A stretch of DNA of 64,000 nucleotides from Piscinibacter sp047602365 (GCA_047602365.1 JASGHM010000002.1:2294001-2358000); one strand, 5' to 3'; shown: positions 35,380 to 46,089, counted from the first letter of the stretch. Numbers and translations are program-made. The notes: generated from the letters alone by a model not told the origin.

Positions 35380-36552
35380 GGCGCCGAGCAGGCGCCGGGC
35401 GGCCGCCGCCACCCGGGCCACGTCGGCCTCGTCCATGCGCGAGTACATCGGCAGGCTGAGCATGCGCTCGTAGGCATGCTGGCTGTGCGGGAAGTCGTTC
35501 GCCTGCAGCGCATAACGATCGCGCCAGTAGGGCTGCAGGTGCAGCGGGATGTAGTGCACGCTACAGCCGATGCCGGCGGCGAACAGGCCCTCGATGAAGG
35601 CGTCGCGCGCGACCGCCGCCGCATCGGCCAGCCGCACCACAAAGAGGTGCCAGGAATGCAGCTCGCCGGCCGGAGGCTGCGGCGGCAGGATCAGCGGCAG
35701 GCCGGCCAGCGCCTCGGCGTAGGCCTTCGCGATCGCCTCGCGCCTGGCCTGGAACTCGCGCGCCCGCTTCAGCTGGTGGATGCCCAGCGCCGAGGCGATG
35801 TCGGTCAGGTTGTACTTGAAGCCGGGGGCGACGATCTCGTAGTACCAGCTCGGCACGGTGGCGGTGAAGCGGTCGAAGGCGTCGCGGCTAATGCCGTGCA
35901 GGCGCATCACCTGGATGCGCTTGGCGAGCGCCTCGTCGCGCGTCACCACCATGCCGCCCTCGCCGGTGGTGATGGTCTTGTTGGCGTAGAAGCTGAACAC
36001 CGTCGCGTCGCTGTCCAGCGTGCCGACCAGGCGGCCGTCGACGGTGCTGGGCAGTGCATGCGCCGCATCCTCGACGATCGCGAGGCCGTGCTCTCTCGCC
36101 AGCGGCACGAGGCGCGCCATGTCGGCCGCCAGCCCGGCGTAGTGCACCGGGATCACCGCCTTCGTGCGTAGTGTGATCGCACGTTCGACGGCGTCCACGT
36201 CGATGCACAGCGTCGCCGGGTCGATGTCGACCAGCACCACGTCGGCGCCGAGGTAGCGCACCACCTCGGCGGTGGCGGTGAAGGTGTGGGTGGTGGTGAT
36301 GACCTCGTCGCCGGGGCCGATGCCCAGCGCTTCCAGCGCCAGGTGCAACCCGGCCGTCGCCGAGTTGACCGCCATCGCATGCAGGCCCGGCTCGCCGAGG
36401 AAGGCGCCGAAGTCGTTCTCGAAGCGGCGTGTCTTCGGGCCGGTGGTGACCCAGCCGGAACGCAGCGTGTCGACGACCTCGGCGATCTCGGCCTCGCCGA
36501 TCTCGGGCAGCGCGAAGGGCAGGAAGTCGGGCTTGCCGGAAGGGTTGCTCAT
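35377..36552 (-). CDS. DegT/DnrJ/EryC1/StrS-family PLP aminotransferase
   Basis: A 391-aa sugar aminotransferase. It has LRSGWVTTGPKTRRFE at the N-terminus, EDAAHALPS and the PLP lysine in FYANKTITTGEGGM. The C-terminal GCSVHYIPLHLQPYWRD loop is typical of 4-keto-sugar aminotransferases such as PglE or ArnB. With the CapD-type dehydratase three genes downstream it could make a 4-amino-4,6-dideoxy-HexNAc. The ATG overlaps the upstream methyltransferase stop by four bases. Confidence 0.92.
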   Translation of the reverse strand: MSNPSGKPDFLPFALPEIGEAEIAEVVDTLRSGWVTTGPKTRRFENDFGAFLGEPGLHAMAVNSATAGLHLALEALGIGPGDEVITTTHTFTATAEVVRYLGADVVLVDIDPATLCIDVDAVERAITLRTKAVIPVHYAGLAADMARLVPLAREHGLAIVEDAAHALPSTVDGRLVGTLDSDATVFSFYANKTITTGEGGMVVTRDEALAKRIQVMRLHGISRDAFDRFTATVPSWYYEIVAPGFKYNLTDIASALGIHQLKRAREFQARREAIAKAYAEALAGLPLILPPQPPAGELHSWHLFVVRLADAAAVARDAFIEGLFAAGIGCSVHYIPLHLQPYWRDRYALQANDFPHSQHAYERMLSLPMYSRMDEADVARVAAAARRLLGA

Positions 36553-37241
36553 GGCTTGGCGATCCAGGCCAGCACATGCGTGCGCAGCACCGGAAGGGTG
36601 TTGAAGACAGTGTAGAGGGCCGGATGCAGGCGCACGACACGGCGCGCGATCGGCGGCGCCAGCGTCACGCGCAGCGCGTCGACCTGGCCTTGCGGAAAGA
36701 GTTGCTGCACCCGCGCCAGCGGTACGCCGCGCACGTCGCGGTTGGCCGGGTTGTCGACGGTGAAGTCGTACCAGAGCACCGCGCCGCCGGGGCGCAGCCA
36801 GCGCCACATCGTGTCGGCCAGGCGCTGCTGGAAGGCATCGTCGAGCAGCGAGCTGAACACGGTGGAGACGAACACGACATCCTGCGAGCCGTCGGGCAAC
36901 GCCAGCGCACAGGCATCGCCGCCATGCAGCGCCAGCGACGTCGGCAGCACTACACGCGCCTGCGCCAGGCGTTCGGGCAGCAGCTCGACCCCTTGCAGGT
37001 GCTCGGGCTTCAGGCCCAGGCGCAGCAGCTCGAGCAGGTTGCCGCCGCTGCCGCAACCGACCTCGACCAGGCGCAGCGCGGCCAGGTCGTCGACGCCATG
37101 GCGGATCAGCAGGCGGCGCAGCGCCCGCTGGCGCTCCTGCACCGTGGCCAGCACATCGGCGCGCAGCAGGCTGTAGCGCGCATCGGTGGCGTCGCGCTTC
37201 GCATAGCGCGCAGCGACGGCCTTGGTCTCGTCCACGCTCAC
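36549..37241 (-). CDS. Class I SAM-dependent methyltransferase
   Basis: A 230-aa cytoplasmic protein. The SAM motif is LRLVEVGCGSGGNLLELLRLG, with acidic motif II at QGVELLP and a later QDVVFVSTVFSSLLDD and WLRPGGAVLWYDF. The target is presumably a sugar of the polymer, but this cannot be read. A GTG at 37241 is the start, overlapping the upstream glycosyltransferase stop (GTGA). Longer upstream readings are antisense or shadow frames. Confidence 0.87.
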   Translation of the reverse strand: MSVDETKAVAARYAKRDATDARYSLLRADVLATVQERQRALRRLLIRHGVDDLAALRLVEVGCGSGGNLLELLRLGLKPEHLQGVELLPERLAQARVVLPTSLALHGGDACALALPDGSQDVVFVSTVFSSLLDDAFQQRLADTMWRWLRPGGAVLWYDFTVDNPANRDVRGVPLARVQQLFPQGQVDALRVTLAPPIARRVVRLHPALYTVFNTLPVLRTHVLAWIAKP

Positions 37242-38457
37242 GCGATCGCCTCCAGGAAGCTGCGCGCCAGCACCGGGTAGCTGTGGTGGGCCAGCACGAA
37301 TTGGCGGCCACGTTCGCCCATGCCGCGGCGTGCGCCGGGCGACAGCGTGGCGAGCTGGCGCAGGCCCTGCACCACCGCCTCCGGCGACTCCGGCGCGACG
37401 GTCAGCCCGCAGCCGGCCTCGGCCACCGGGTCGTTGCCGGCCTCGACCGAATGCAGCACCGGCACACCGGCCATCATGTAGTCCATCAGCTTGTTCGGCG
37501 CGATGCCGAAGCGGTACAGCGGCTGGCGCTTCCAGCCGATGTAGGCGATGTCGGCCTGGGCGAGCAGCGTCGGGATCTGCGCCTTCGGGATCGGCGGGAA
37601 CATCGTCACGTTGACCAGGCCCTCGGCGGCGACACGTGCGGCGAGGCGGGTCTTCTCGTGGCCGTCGCCGACCAGCACGAAGGCGAAGGGCTCGTCTTGC
37701 AGACGCGCCGCCGCGTCGAGCAGCACGTCCAGCGCGTTCGGTTCGCCATGCGAGCCGGCGTACACCACCACGGGCCGGCCGGCGCGTTGCTGCGCCGCGA
37801 TGTGCGCAGCGAGCGCCTCGTCCAGCGGTTCGCCCGGCATCGACCACTCGCCCGGGTCAATGCCATTGGGAACGATGTGCAGCTTGTGCAGGTCCAGGCC
37901 ATGCGCCGCCAGGTGCTCGGCGACCTTGGGCAGCATCGACACCACCCTGATCGGCATCGCGGCAGGCGTCGTTCTCGGCCTTCTGGCACAGCAGCGCGAA
38001 CGGGTGGTGCGGCGACATGCCCGAGAGTTCGATCGGCGAGGCCGGCCACAGGTCGTGGATCTCGTGGACCAGGCGCGCATGGGTACGGCGGGCGATGCGC
38101 CGCGCCACCCAGATATCCATCGGGTAGGTGCTGGAGGCGATCACCACGTCGGGCTGGAACTGCGTCACCCACCGAGCTGCAGTCCTTCCACACCTGCTTC
38201 AGGAAGGCCCAGATGTTGAGCACACGGCCGAGGCCGTTGCCGGCATAGGGCGGCGTCTCGATCCAGCGGTAGGCGATGCCATCGATGTCCTGATCGCCGG
38301 CAGCGTCCGGCTGATGGCTGCGCACATGCGACCAGGTCGCAGCGACGATCTGCACCCGGTGGCCGAGCTTCACCCACTCGCGTGCCAGGTAGTACGGGCG
38401 GTACTCCATGCCGTGGCGCGGCGAGCCGGCGTAGTGGTTGATCAGCAGGATGTTCAC
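37238..38457 (-). CDS. GT4 glycosyltransferase, WbuB-like (two frameshifts)
   Basis: Reconstructed length is about 405 aa. The N-terminus MNILLINHYAGSPRHGMEYRPYYLAREWVKLGH is typical of WbuB-type L-FucNAc/amino-sugar transferases. The middle (QPDVVIASSTYPMDIWVARRIA, HEIHDLWPASP) and the C-terminal GT4 domain (PNGIDPGEW, VVYAGSHGEPNALD, NKLMDYMMAGVPVLHS) are in different frames. One extra base lies near 38175 and another near 37948. The GTG start at 38457 overlaps the upstream stop. Whether the gene is functional depends on those two sites. Confidence 0.82.
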
Positions 38458-39561
38458 TGCAACAGTTCCCGGTACAGCGACAGCAGCACGGCCTCGGCGC
38501 TGCTCCAGCGGTAGTTCGCCAGCACAGCCGCCTGCCCGGCCTCACCAATCGTGCGCACCAGCGTCTGGTGCGTCGACGATCTCGCGGATGGCCGCGGCGA
38601 TCGCGGCCACATCGGTCGGGTCCACGCAGCGGCCGCAGCCGTGGCGCTCGACGATGTTCCGCCACAGCGGGAAGTCCGAGGCGATCACCGGCAGGCCGGC
38701 CGACATGTACTCGAACATCTTGATCGGGAGCGCGTCGAGGTAGCTCGGCATCGGCAGCAGCGTGACCAGGCCGGCGCTGGCGCGCGCGAGGATGCGCCGC
38801 ACTTCGTCGCGACCGACATGGCCGACGTAGTCGACCTGCGCCCAGCCGGGCTCGGCGCCGAGTGCGGCCTCCAGCACCGCGTCCTCGATGCGGCCGGCCA
38901 GCAGCAGCCGCACACCGGGCACCCGCGCCACCGCGCGCACCATCTCCAGCGCGCCGCGCGTGCGCGTGATGCCGCCGACGTAGCAGACCGCCCGCTCGCG
39001 CGGCAGCGGCGCGGCCGGTGGCGCGAGTTCCTCGGGAAAGGGATAGTTGGCCACCACCACGCTGCGCCGCGCGACCGCCGCGAAACGCTGCGCGATGTGC
39101 GGCGTCGCCGCCACCACCGCGGCCAGCCGGCGCACGCGCGCGTTCTCGTAGACCTCGAAGCCGCGCGACACGCCGGCGCGCATCCACGGCCGGATCCACT
39201 GCTTGGTGAGGATCTGCCGCGGCACGTCCTCGTGCGCGTCGTAGACGGCCGGCACGCCGTCACGCTGCAGTGCCGCAGCCAGCGGCAGCAGTTCGGGGTC
39301 GTGCACATGGACCAGCGCCGGCTTCAGTTCGCGCACCGCGGCGAGCGCTCGCGCCGGCTGCACCCGCATGCGCGCCAGCCGGCCGGCGGGACGCGCGCCG
39401 ATGTCGACGATGCGCACGCCGTCGACCACCGCCGCGCCCAGGCCGTCGCCGACCACCTGCACCACCTCGTAACCGGCGCGGGCGAGCGACACACATTCCT
39501 TGTGGAAGATACGGATGTCGTCGCGCGGATGCACGGTGGTGACATGAACGATTCGCTTCAT
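38454..39561 (-). CDS. GT4-type glycosyltransferase (frameshift near 3' end)
   Basis: Reconstructed length 368 aa. MKRIVHVTTVHPRDDIRIFHKEC starts a GT-B fold, and VHVHDPELLPLA, YDAHEDVP and MFEYMSAGLPVIASDFPLW match the GT4 family. An extra base at about 38568, after VDAPD, causes an early stop. Removing it restores an ending of about 35 residues (TLVRTIGEAGQAAVLANYRW onward) that joins the next gene by a four-base overlap. The truncated form would keep most of the catalytic domain. The acceptor sugar is unknown. Confidence 0.83.
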
Positions 39562-41529
39562 GCCGCGCCCTCCCGCAGCATGCCGTGGCCGAGCACGCGA
39601 CCAGGCCGGTCCGCTTCCTCGAAGTAGAGCCGATGCCACACGGCCAGGTTGAGCGCGCGCAGGCGAAGCGCGAGCGGCGCACCGGCGAGCGTGATGCCGT
39701 GACGCGCAGCGAGGTCGTGCACGAAGCTGCTGCCGTCGAGCTGTTGCGCCAGCCAGCCGGCCAGCGGCCCGCCGAACCATTCCTGCTCGGGAATCGGCCA
39801 GCCCTGCTTGTCGCGCCGCCAGACGATCTGGGCCGGCAGCGTGCTCGCCATCGCCTCGCGCGCCAGCCACTTGGTCCAGCCGCCGTGCAGCTTGTAGGCC
39901 GGCGGCACGCTGGCCAGGAACTCGACCAGCCGCCAGTCCATGAAGGGCATGCGCGACTCGACCGACCAGGCCATCGCGGTCTTGTCGGCATAGAGCAGCA
40001 GATTGCGCAGGTTGCCGAGGAAGTCGGCCTGCAGCGCCTCGGCCAGCGTCCGCGAGGGGTCGGAGCCCATGCCCAGGCGCTTCACCAGCGCGGCGAGCGC
40101 GCCGGGGCCGGCAAGGCGGCGCAGCAGGCTGCCGCCCAGGCCGATGCCGACATGCGATCCGAAGCCCTGCATGCCGGCAAGCATCGCACGCGCTTCGCCC
40201 ACCGCGGCGCCGAGCGGTGCGTGCACCAGGCGGTTGCGCAGGTAGCGGCCGTAACCGCCGAGCTGCTCGTCGGCACCCTGCCCGTCCAGCGTCACCACCA
40301 CGCCGCGCTGCGCGACCAGGCGAAAGGTGTGCCAGCTCGCCATCAGCGTGTTGGCCGGCGGCGTGTCCAGCGCCCACACCATGCGTTCGTGCGCGAGTGG
40401 AATGTCGGTGGCCTGTGGCTCGATGCGATTCGAGCGCACGTCGAGCTGCGTCGCCACGCGTGCGATGAAGGCACTCTCGTCGTGCGCCTTCAGCGCCGGG
40501 TCGGCGTAGACGCTGGAGAACACCTCCTGCTTCTCGTGGGTGCCGCGCGCGCGCAGCTCGGCGTTGACCAGCGCGGCGATGCTCGAGCTGTCCAGCCCAC
40601 CGGACAGCGCCGTGCCCAGGCGCACGTCGGCACGCAGGCGCAGGCGCACCGCGTCGGCGAGCAGCTCGGTGTAGCGCTGCTGCAGGCGCTGCGCCTCGCT
40701 GGCATCGAACGGCAAACGCTCGGCGTCGGGCACGGTCTCCGGCCAGCGCCAGAACGGCCGGGGCTCGAAGCGCCGCGGCGCGTCCAGCGACAGCTCGGCC
40801 CAGTGGCCGGCCGGGAAGCGGGTGATGCCGGCGAACTCGGTGCCCTCGCGCCAGGCCTGCGGGCCCCGCTGCAGGAACCCGGCGCAGGCCGCCTCGTCGG
40901 CGACAGCCCGCACACGCGGATGCGCCAGCAGCGCCTTGATCTCGGAGGCCATCAGCAGCGCACCGTCGTCGCCGCGCCAGAGGTACAGCGGCTTGACACC
41001 GAAGCGGTCGCGCGCGATGAACAGCGTGCGCCGTTCGGTGTCGAGCACCACCAGCGCCCACATGCCGTTGCAGCGCGCCAGTGCGTCGGGCCCCCATTGT
41101 TCGAGCGCGGCGAGCAGCACCTCGGTGTCGCTGTGGGTCACGAAACGATGGCCCAGCGCCTCAAGCTCGGCGCGCAGTTCGAGGTGGTTGTAGACCTCGC
41201 CGTTGTAGACCGTCCAGCGTGTGCCGCGCTGCATCGGCTGGTGGCCACCCGGCGACAGGTCGACGATGGCCAGGCGGCGGTGCGCCAGCCACAGCGTGGC
41301 CTCGCGCCCGGCCTGCTCCTCGATGCGGCCCTCCGGCTGCCAGGCGGTCGACGGTCTCCATTACCGGCCGCGGCGTGTCGGCACCGCCGAGCACGGCAGC
41401 GCGGCTGCCGTCCCAGGCGAGGAAGCCTTCGTCGTCGGGGCCGCGGTGGCGCAGCGTGCGCGCCATCGCGGCGACGATGGACGCACGGATCGGTGCACCG
41501 GGCGTGAAGGCGAGCACGATGCCGCACAT
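39558..41529 (-). CDS. Asparagine synthetase-like glutamine amidotransferase (frameshifted)
   Basis: Reconstructed length 656 aa. The N-terminal class II glutaminase begins MCGIVLAF with catalytic Cys2 and continues RHRGPDDEGF, then in another frame LAIVDLSPGGHQPM and YNGEVYNH. The ATP-pyrophosphatase domain has ALSGGLDSSSIAALV. One extra base near 41336 breaks the gene. In polysaccharide loci such AsnB homologues (WbpS type) convert a uronic acid carboxyl to the amide, which fits the uronic acid genes here (inference). It follows the only sizeable gap in the operon. The stop overlaps the next start by four bases. Confidence 0.86.
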
Positions 41530-41531
41530 GT

Positions 41532-41606
41532 CAGTGGCGCCCGGCCGCCCGAAGCCACTGAGCGCCCCCTCGGGGGGCCGCGAGCGAAAGCGAGCTTGGG
41601 GGTTTC
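41532..41606. repeat. REP-like intergenic element with two hairpins
   Basis: The 80-base gap between the flippase and the AsnB-like gene holds an inverted repeat CAGTGGC (41532-41538) / GCCACTG (41554-41560). It is followed by CCCCC-TC-GGGGG (41565-41576) and a GCGAGCGAAAGCGAGC stretch ending in GGGGGTTT. From memory, near-identical elements are scattered between genes in Rubrivivax/Leptothrix-type Burkholderiales. It is the only copy I see in this window. It may also act as a partial terminator or mRNA stabiliser between operon halves. Confidence 0.6.
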
Positions 41607-41609
41607 ACG

Positions 41610-43044
41610 TCAGGCGGCCCTTGCCAGGAGTTGCTTCAAGGACTGAATGCGCAGCAGCCCGAGCGGGAACATCGCCAGTGCGAGCAGTGCCAGCAGCGCC
41701 AGCTTCGCCGCCCAGGCCAGCGGGCCGATGCCGAGCGCCGCATCGAGCCGCGGCACCGCCAGCGCCAGCAGCACGAACAGCGCCGTGGCCGCCAGCAGCG
41801 CGCCACCGCGCAGCGGCAGCGGGTAGAGCTTCTGGCTGGCCAGCAGCCAGGCGCCGAAGAACAGCGCGGCCGCGGCCAGTGTGGCCAGCGCCGCACCGGC
41901 CGGCCCGGCGCTCGGGATCAGCACCCCGTTCAACGCCGCGCCGAGCACCGCGCTGGCCAGCGTGATCGCCAGCTGCCAGCCGGTCTTCTTCGCGATCGCG
42001 ATGCCGGGCGCGAAGATGTACATCTGCGCCAGCAGAGCTGCCGGCGCCAGCCAGACCAGCAGCGGCGCGGCACGCGCGTAGTCGGCCGTCGCGAAGGTGG
42101 CGACCAGCTCGCGGCCGAACAGGCCGATGGCCGCGCAGGCCACCAGCGCCACCGCGACGAAGCCCTCGAACAGCCGGGCCAGCCGCGCCGGCGTCTCCGG
42201 CTCGTGGTGATGGGCGTAGACCAGCGGCGTCAGCGCGCCCTGGATGCCGACCAGCACCAGCGTGACCATGCCGGCCAGCCGGCTGGCGATGCCGAACTGG
42301 CCGACGTCGTCCAGCGTCGCCAGCGCGTTGAGCATCAGGCGGTTGATGTAGAAGCTGGCGAACACCGCGATGCCGGCCGGCACCAGCGGCAGCGAGAAAC
42401 GCAGCATCTCGGCGAGGTCGGTGCGGTGCAGGCCCAGCGACAGCGTGCCGCGCAGCCACCACAGGCTGAGCAGCGAACAGAGGCCGGCAGCGACGAACTG
42501 CGCCCACAGCACACCTTGCAGCCCGGCGCCCAGGCCGAGCGCGAACAGCGCGACGAAGGCCGGCGTCAGCAGCGCGTAGAGCACGCTGACCACCGCGTAG
42601 GCGCGTGGCCGCAGCTCCCAGCGGAACTGGTTCTGCAGCAGCAGGAACAGGCCGTTGACGGCAATGAAGGCCAGGCCGGCGCGCAGCGCATCGGCGAAGC
42701 GCAGGTCACCGAGCAGCGCCTGCGCGATCGGTCCCGGCCAGCGGCAGCGTGATGAGCGCGAACAGCGCATAACCCGCCAGCGCGAAGCTCCAGGCCGTGC
42801 CGGCGAGGCGGCGGCGCGGCTCGCCCGGCTCGCGTTCGTTCCAGAAGCGGGCCAGTGCCTGCGCCGTCTCCAGCGGCACGACCAGGTTGACCAGCACGCC
42901 GCAGGTGACGATCAGGTCGAGCGCGCCGTAGTCGGCCGGCGCCAGCACGCGGGTGTACAGCGGCAGCATCAGCAGCGCGATGCCGCGCGCCAGGATGGAG
43001 CCGAGCGCGTAGACCACGCCGTCGCGCCACAGCGCGCCGATCAT
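41610..43044 (-). CDS. Polysaccharide flippase, Wzx/MATE-like (frameshifted)
   Basis: Reconstructed length 477 aa with about 12 to 14 membrane segments. The N-terminal part MIGALWRDGVVYALGSILARGIALLMLPLYTR is the usual Wzx opening. The rest (LRFSLPLVPAGIAVFASFYINRLMLN) follows in another frame after one extra base near 42733. Wzx proteins flip undecaprenyl-linked repeat units to the periplasm. A Wzx in the same locus as a Kps ABC exporter is unexpected. No Wzy polymerase is evident in the window. The start overlaps the upstream glycosyltransferase stop by four bases. Confidence 0.85.
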
Positions 43045-44319
43045 GGGTGCGCTCCGTTCGCGAAGGCGATGAAGGCGTCGCGCAGCACGGGCTTGTCGTC
43101 GAGCTGCAATGCACCGGCACCGAAGCGTTCGACCAGCGTGCGCACGCGATCGCGCGCTGCGCTCTCGGCCAAGCCGCAGCCTTGCAGATGGTCGACCTGC
43201 GCCGGCTCGCGCCACCAGGCCGCGGGGATGTCGCCGCGCAGCAGGCGCAGCAGGCGTGCACCGACCGCCGCCGGCGACCAATGGCCGGCGACGAAGGCCT
43301 GGGCCGCCGCACCGAGCCGTTCACGTTCGGTGCGGTCGCCGGCCAGGGCCGCCAGCGCCGCCTCCAGCTGCTCGGGCGGCACGAAGCAGGTCGGCGGCAT
43401 CGGCAGCCCGCTCGCATCGGCCGCCACGCGGCCGGCGTTGTAGCCGCCGACCAGCACCGGCCGGCCGACACTGGCTGCTTCGGTCGCGAAGGCGGCCATC
43501 GGCGTGTCGCTGTAGAGCTGGTCGATCGCCAGGTCGCAGTCGCGCAGCGCCTCCATCACCTCGGCGTTGGGACGGCCCTCGATGGTCACCAGCTCGATCG
43601 CCGACGCCCTGGTTGCGCAGCGCCTCGACCGCCGCGCGGATCTGCGCCGTGCCCTTCAGCACCGGGTGCGAGGGGCTGTGCAGCACCCGCAGCGTGCTGC
43701 CGTTCGGCGCCGGCACCGCCGGCTGCGCGGCCCGCGGGATGCCGAGCGCGAACCAGTCGACAAAACGCCGGCGGTGGAAATGCGCCGTGGCCAGCGCGTT
43801 GACGCACAGGCTGACCTGGCGCTCCAGCCGCGTCACCTTGCGCTGCTGGCGTGCGGCTGCGCGGCGCACGGCCTGCGGGTCGAACGGCCGGTCAGCCGGG
43901 AACCAGCCACCGTCGATGTAGGGCGGCCGGGCGTCGGAACCGACGAACACCACCAGCGTGCGCTTGCCCCACCAGCGCAGCAGCAGCAGCTCGAGGCCGG
44001 TGTTGGTGATGGTCTCGCCGTAGAGGAAGACGAAGGCGTCGTAGCGCGGCAGCGCCCAGGCCAGCACCGCCCAGCCCAGCGCCTGCTGCATCGCGAAGGC
44101 GAAGCCCTTGGCCAGCGGCCGCGAAGCCGGCAGCGCCGCGCGGCGTGTGCCCCAGTGTGTCCACCAGCGCACGAGGCGCGAGGGCACGGCCTGCATCCCG
44201 TAGGCGAAACGGTGGGTATAGGCGCAGACCAGGTCGGCGCTGGCGCCGTTGGCACGCAGCCCCTGGACGAACCCGGCGCCGATGCCCGCCACCTCCAGCG
44301 GGCCGACGAAGACCCTCAT
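43041..44319 (-). CDS. GT-B-type glycosyltransferase (frameshifted)
   Basis: Reconstructed length 425 aa. It starts MRVFVGPLEVAGIGAGFVQGL; the middle has YDAFVFLYGETITNTGLELL, VVFVGSDARPPYID and RVLHSPSHPVLKGT. After an extra base near 43602 the C-terminal part reads VTIEGRPNAEVMEAL, DLAIDQLYSDTPMAAFATEA, VGRPVLVGGYNAG. The D-Q-L-Y...E-A pattern is the nucleotide-sugar site of GT-B enzymes. I cannot assign a specific linkage. Overlaps both neighbours by four bases. Confidence 0.8.
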
Positions 44320-44958
44320 GGGGACGCGGCGGGGGTGGAGGAAGCCCGCTGCGCCTGCAGTTCCGCCTGCAGCCCGGCGATGAAGGCCTCGTCGACCTGC
44401 GCCACCGGCTCGGCCGGCGCACCGGCCACCACCGCGCCGGGCGCCACGTCGCGCGTGACCACCGACATCGGCAGCACCACCGCGCCGTCGCCGATCGTCA
44501 CACCGGGGTTGATGACGGCATGGCCGACGATGTAGCAGCCGCTTACCGATCACCGTCGGTCGGCGGATCACCTGCGCGCCGCCGGGGCTGTTCTCGCGCA
44601 GCAGGTTGGCCAGGATGCTGGTGTGCGTCCAGACGTAGACACCGACGCCGATGGTGGCGTGGTCGCCGATGCTCAGGCCGCCGGAGGCATCGAGGTAGGC
44701 GTTCTCGCCGATCCAGACGTTCTCACCGCAGACCAGCTTCTCCGGCATCAGCAGCTTGGTGTTCTCGCGCACGCGGCAGCTCGCCGGCAGGCCGTAGAGC
44801 TGCGCCCGTTCGTCGTCGGCGAGCAGCTGCGACAGGAAGCGCAGCGCGATGTCACGGCGCAGGCCGCGGTTGCGCTCGCTGTCTATGCGCACGCCCAGCA
44901 CTTCCTGCATCAGCGCTTCGATGCGCGGCTCGATGCCTTTGAGGAAGTCATCGATCAT
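44316..44958 (-). CDS. Left-handed beta-helix acyltransferase (frameshifted)
   Basis: Reconstructed length 213 aa. A helical N-terminus (MIDDFLKGIEPRIEALMQEV) precedes hexapeptide repeats (LVCGENVWIGENAYLD, LSIGDHATIGVGVYVWTHTS), then in another frame VTIGDGAVVLPMSVVTRDV and AGAPAEPV. This is the WcaF/maltose-acetyltransferase-like group of sugar O- or N-acetyltransferases. One extra base near 44541 (GGT AAG C GGC TGC) breaks the frame just at the catalytic coil. The start overlaps the upstream aminotransferase end by 11 bases, which suggests they act in sequence on an amino sugar. Confidence 0.82.
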
Positions 44959-46078
44959 GCGCGGCCTCCAGCAGCTCGGTCAGCGCCTGGCTCACCGTCG
45001 CGACCTCGGCCGCGCCGTACTGCTCGCAGAAGGGCAGCGCCAGGCCCTGGCGGAACAGCCGGTTCGCGTTCGGCGAGCCGCCGGCCGGCACATGTGCGAA
45101 GAACGAAGGTTGTGCCGACACGCATTGCGCGCCGAGGTTGGCCTCGATGCCGCGCTCGGCCAGCGCACGGATGATCGCAGCGCGGTCGATCGCCGTCGGC
45201 CAGCACGACCATGAAGGTCTGCCAGCTGTGGCCGACATGGTCAGCCGGCAGGCTCAGATGGCCGGCCGCTTCGAGCGGCGCCAGCGCCTCGCGATAACGC
45301 GCGGCCAGCACGCGGCGCGCTTCGATCCAGCCGGCCAGTTGCGGCAACTGTGTGCGGCCGATCGCCGACTGCAGGTCGGTCAGCCGGTAGTTGAAGCCGG
45401 CCTCGACGAAGTTCATGCCGGCCGCGCTGCGCTCCATGCCGTGGTTGCGCAGACGGCGCAGCCGCGCTGCCAGCGCGTCGTCGTTGGTCGTCAGGATGCC
45501 GCCCTCGCCGGTGGTCAGCGTCTTGCGCGGGTGCAGCGAGAAGCAGCCGATGTCGCCGCGCGTGCCGGTGAAGGCCCCAGCCTTCGCGCGCGCCGATCGC
45601 GCAGGCGGCATCCTCGATGATCTTCAGGTCGTGGCGCTGGGCGAGCGCACGCAGCGCCGCCATGTCGACCGGGTGGCCGAACTCGTGCACCGGCATGATC
45701 GCGCGCAGCCGCTGCGGGCCGCGCCAGGCCCGGATCGCCGCCTCCAGCGCCGTGGGCGTCGCGCAGTACGTGCGCGGATCGACGTCGACCAGCACCGGCG
45801 TCGCACCGGCCAGCAGCACCACGTTGGCGGTGGCCGGGAAGGTGAAGTCGGGCACCAGCACCGCGTCGCCGGGACCAATGTCCAGCGCCAGCAAGCGCCA
45901 GATGCAGTGCGGCCGTTCCCGAGGACACCAGCACCGCATGCCCGACGCCCAGCCATTGCTGCAGCTCGGCCTCGAAGGCCTGGCCCTGCGCGCCGTGCAC
46001 CAGCATGCCGCTGCGCAGCACGTCGGCCGCCGCGGCGATCGCGGTCTCGTCGAGGTGGGGCAGCGAGAGGCGGATCAT
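44948..46078 (-). CDS. DegT/DnrJ/EryC1-family aminotransferase (three frameshifts)
   Basis: Reconstructed length about 375 aa. MIRLSLPHLDETAIAAAADVL and VLVSSGTAALHLAL form the start. DIGPGDAVLVPDFTFPATAN and IEDAACAIGAR come from a second frame. GCFSLHPRKTLTTGEGG with the PLP Lys is in a third, and IDRAAIIRALAERGIEANLG is back in the first. Extra bases lie near 45896, 45584 and 45194. Three extra bases cancel overall, so the ends are in phase, but the reading as given is destroyed. It presumably aminates a keto sugar made by the adjacent epimerase/dehydratase. Confidence 0.8.
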
Positions 46079-46089
46079 CCGAGGTGAGG

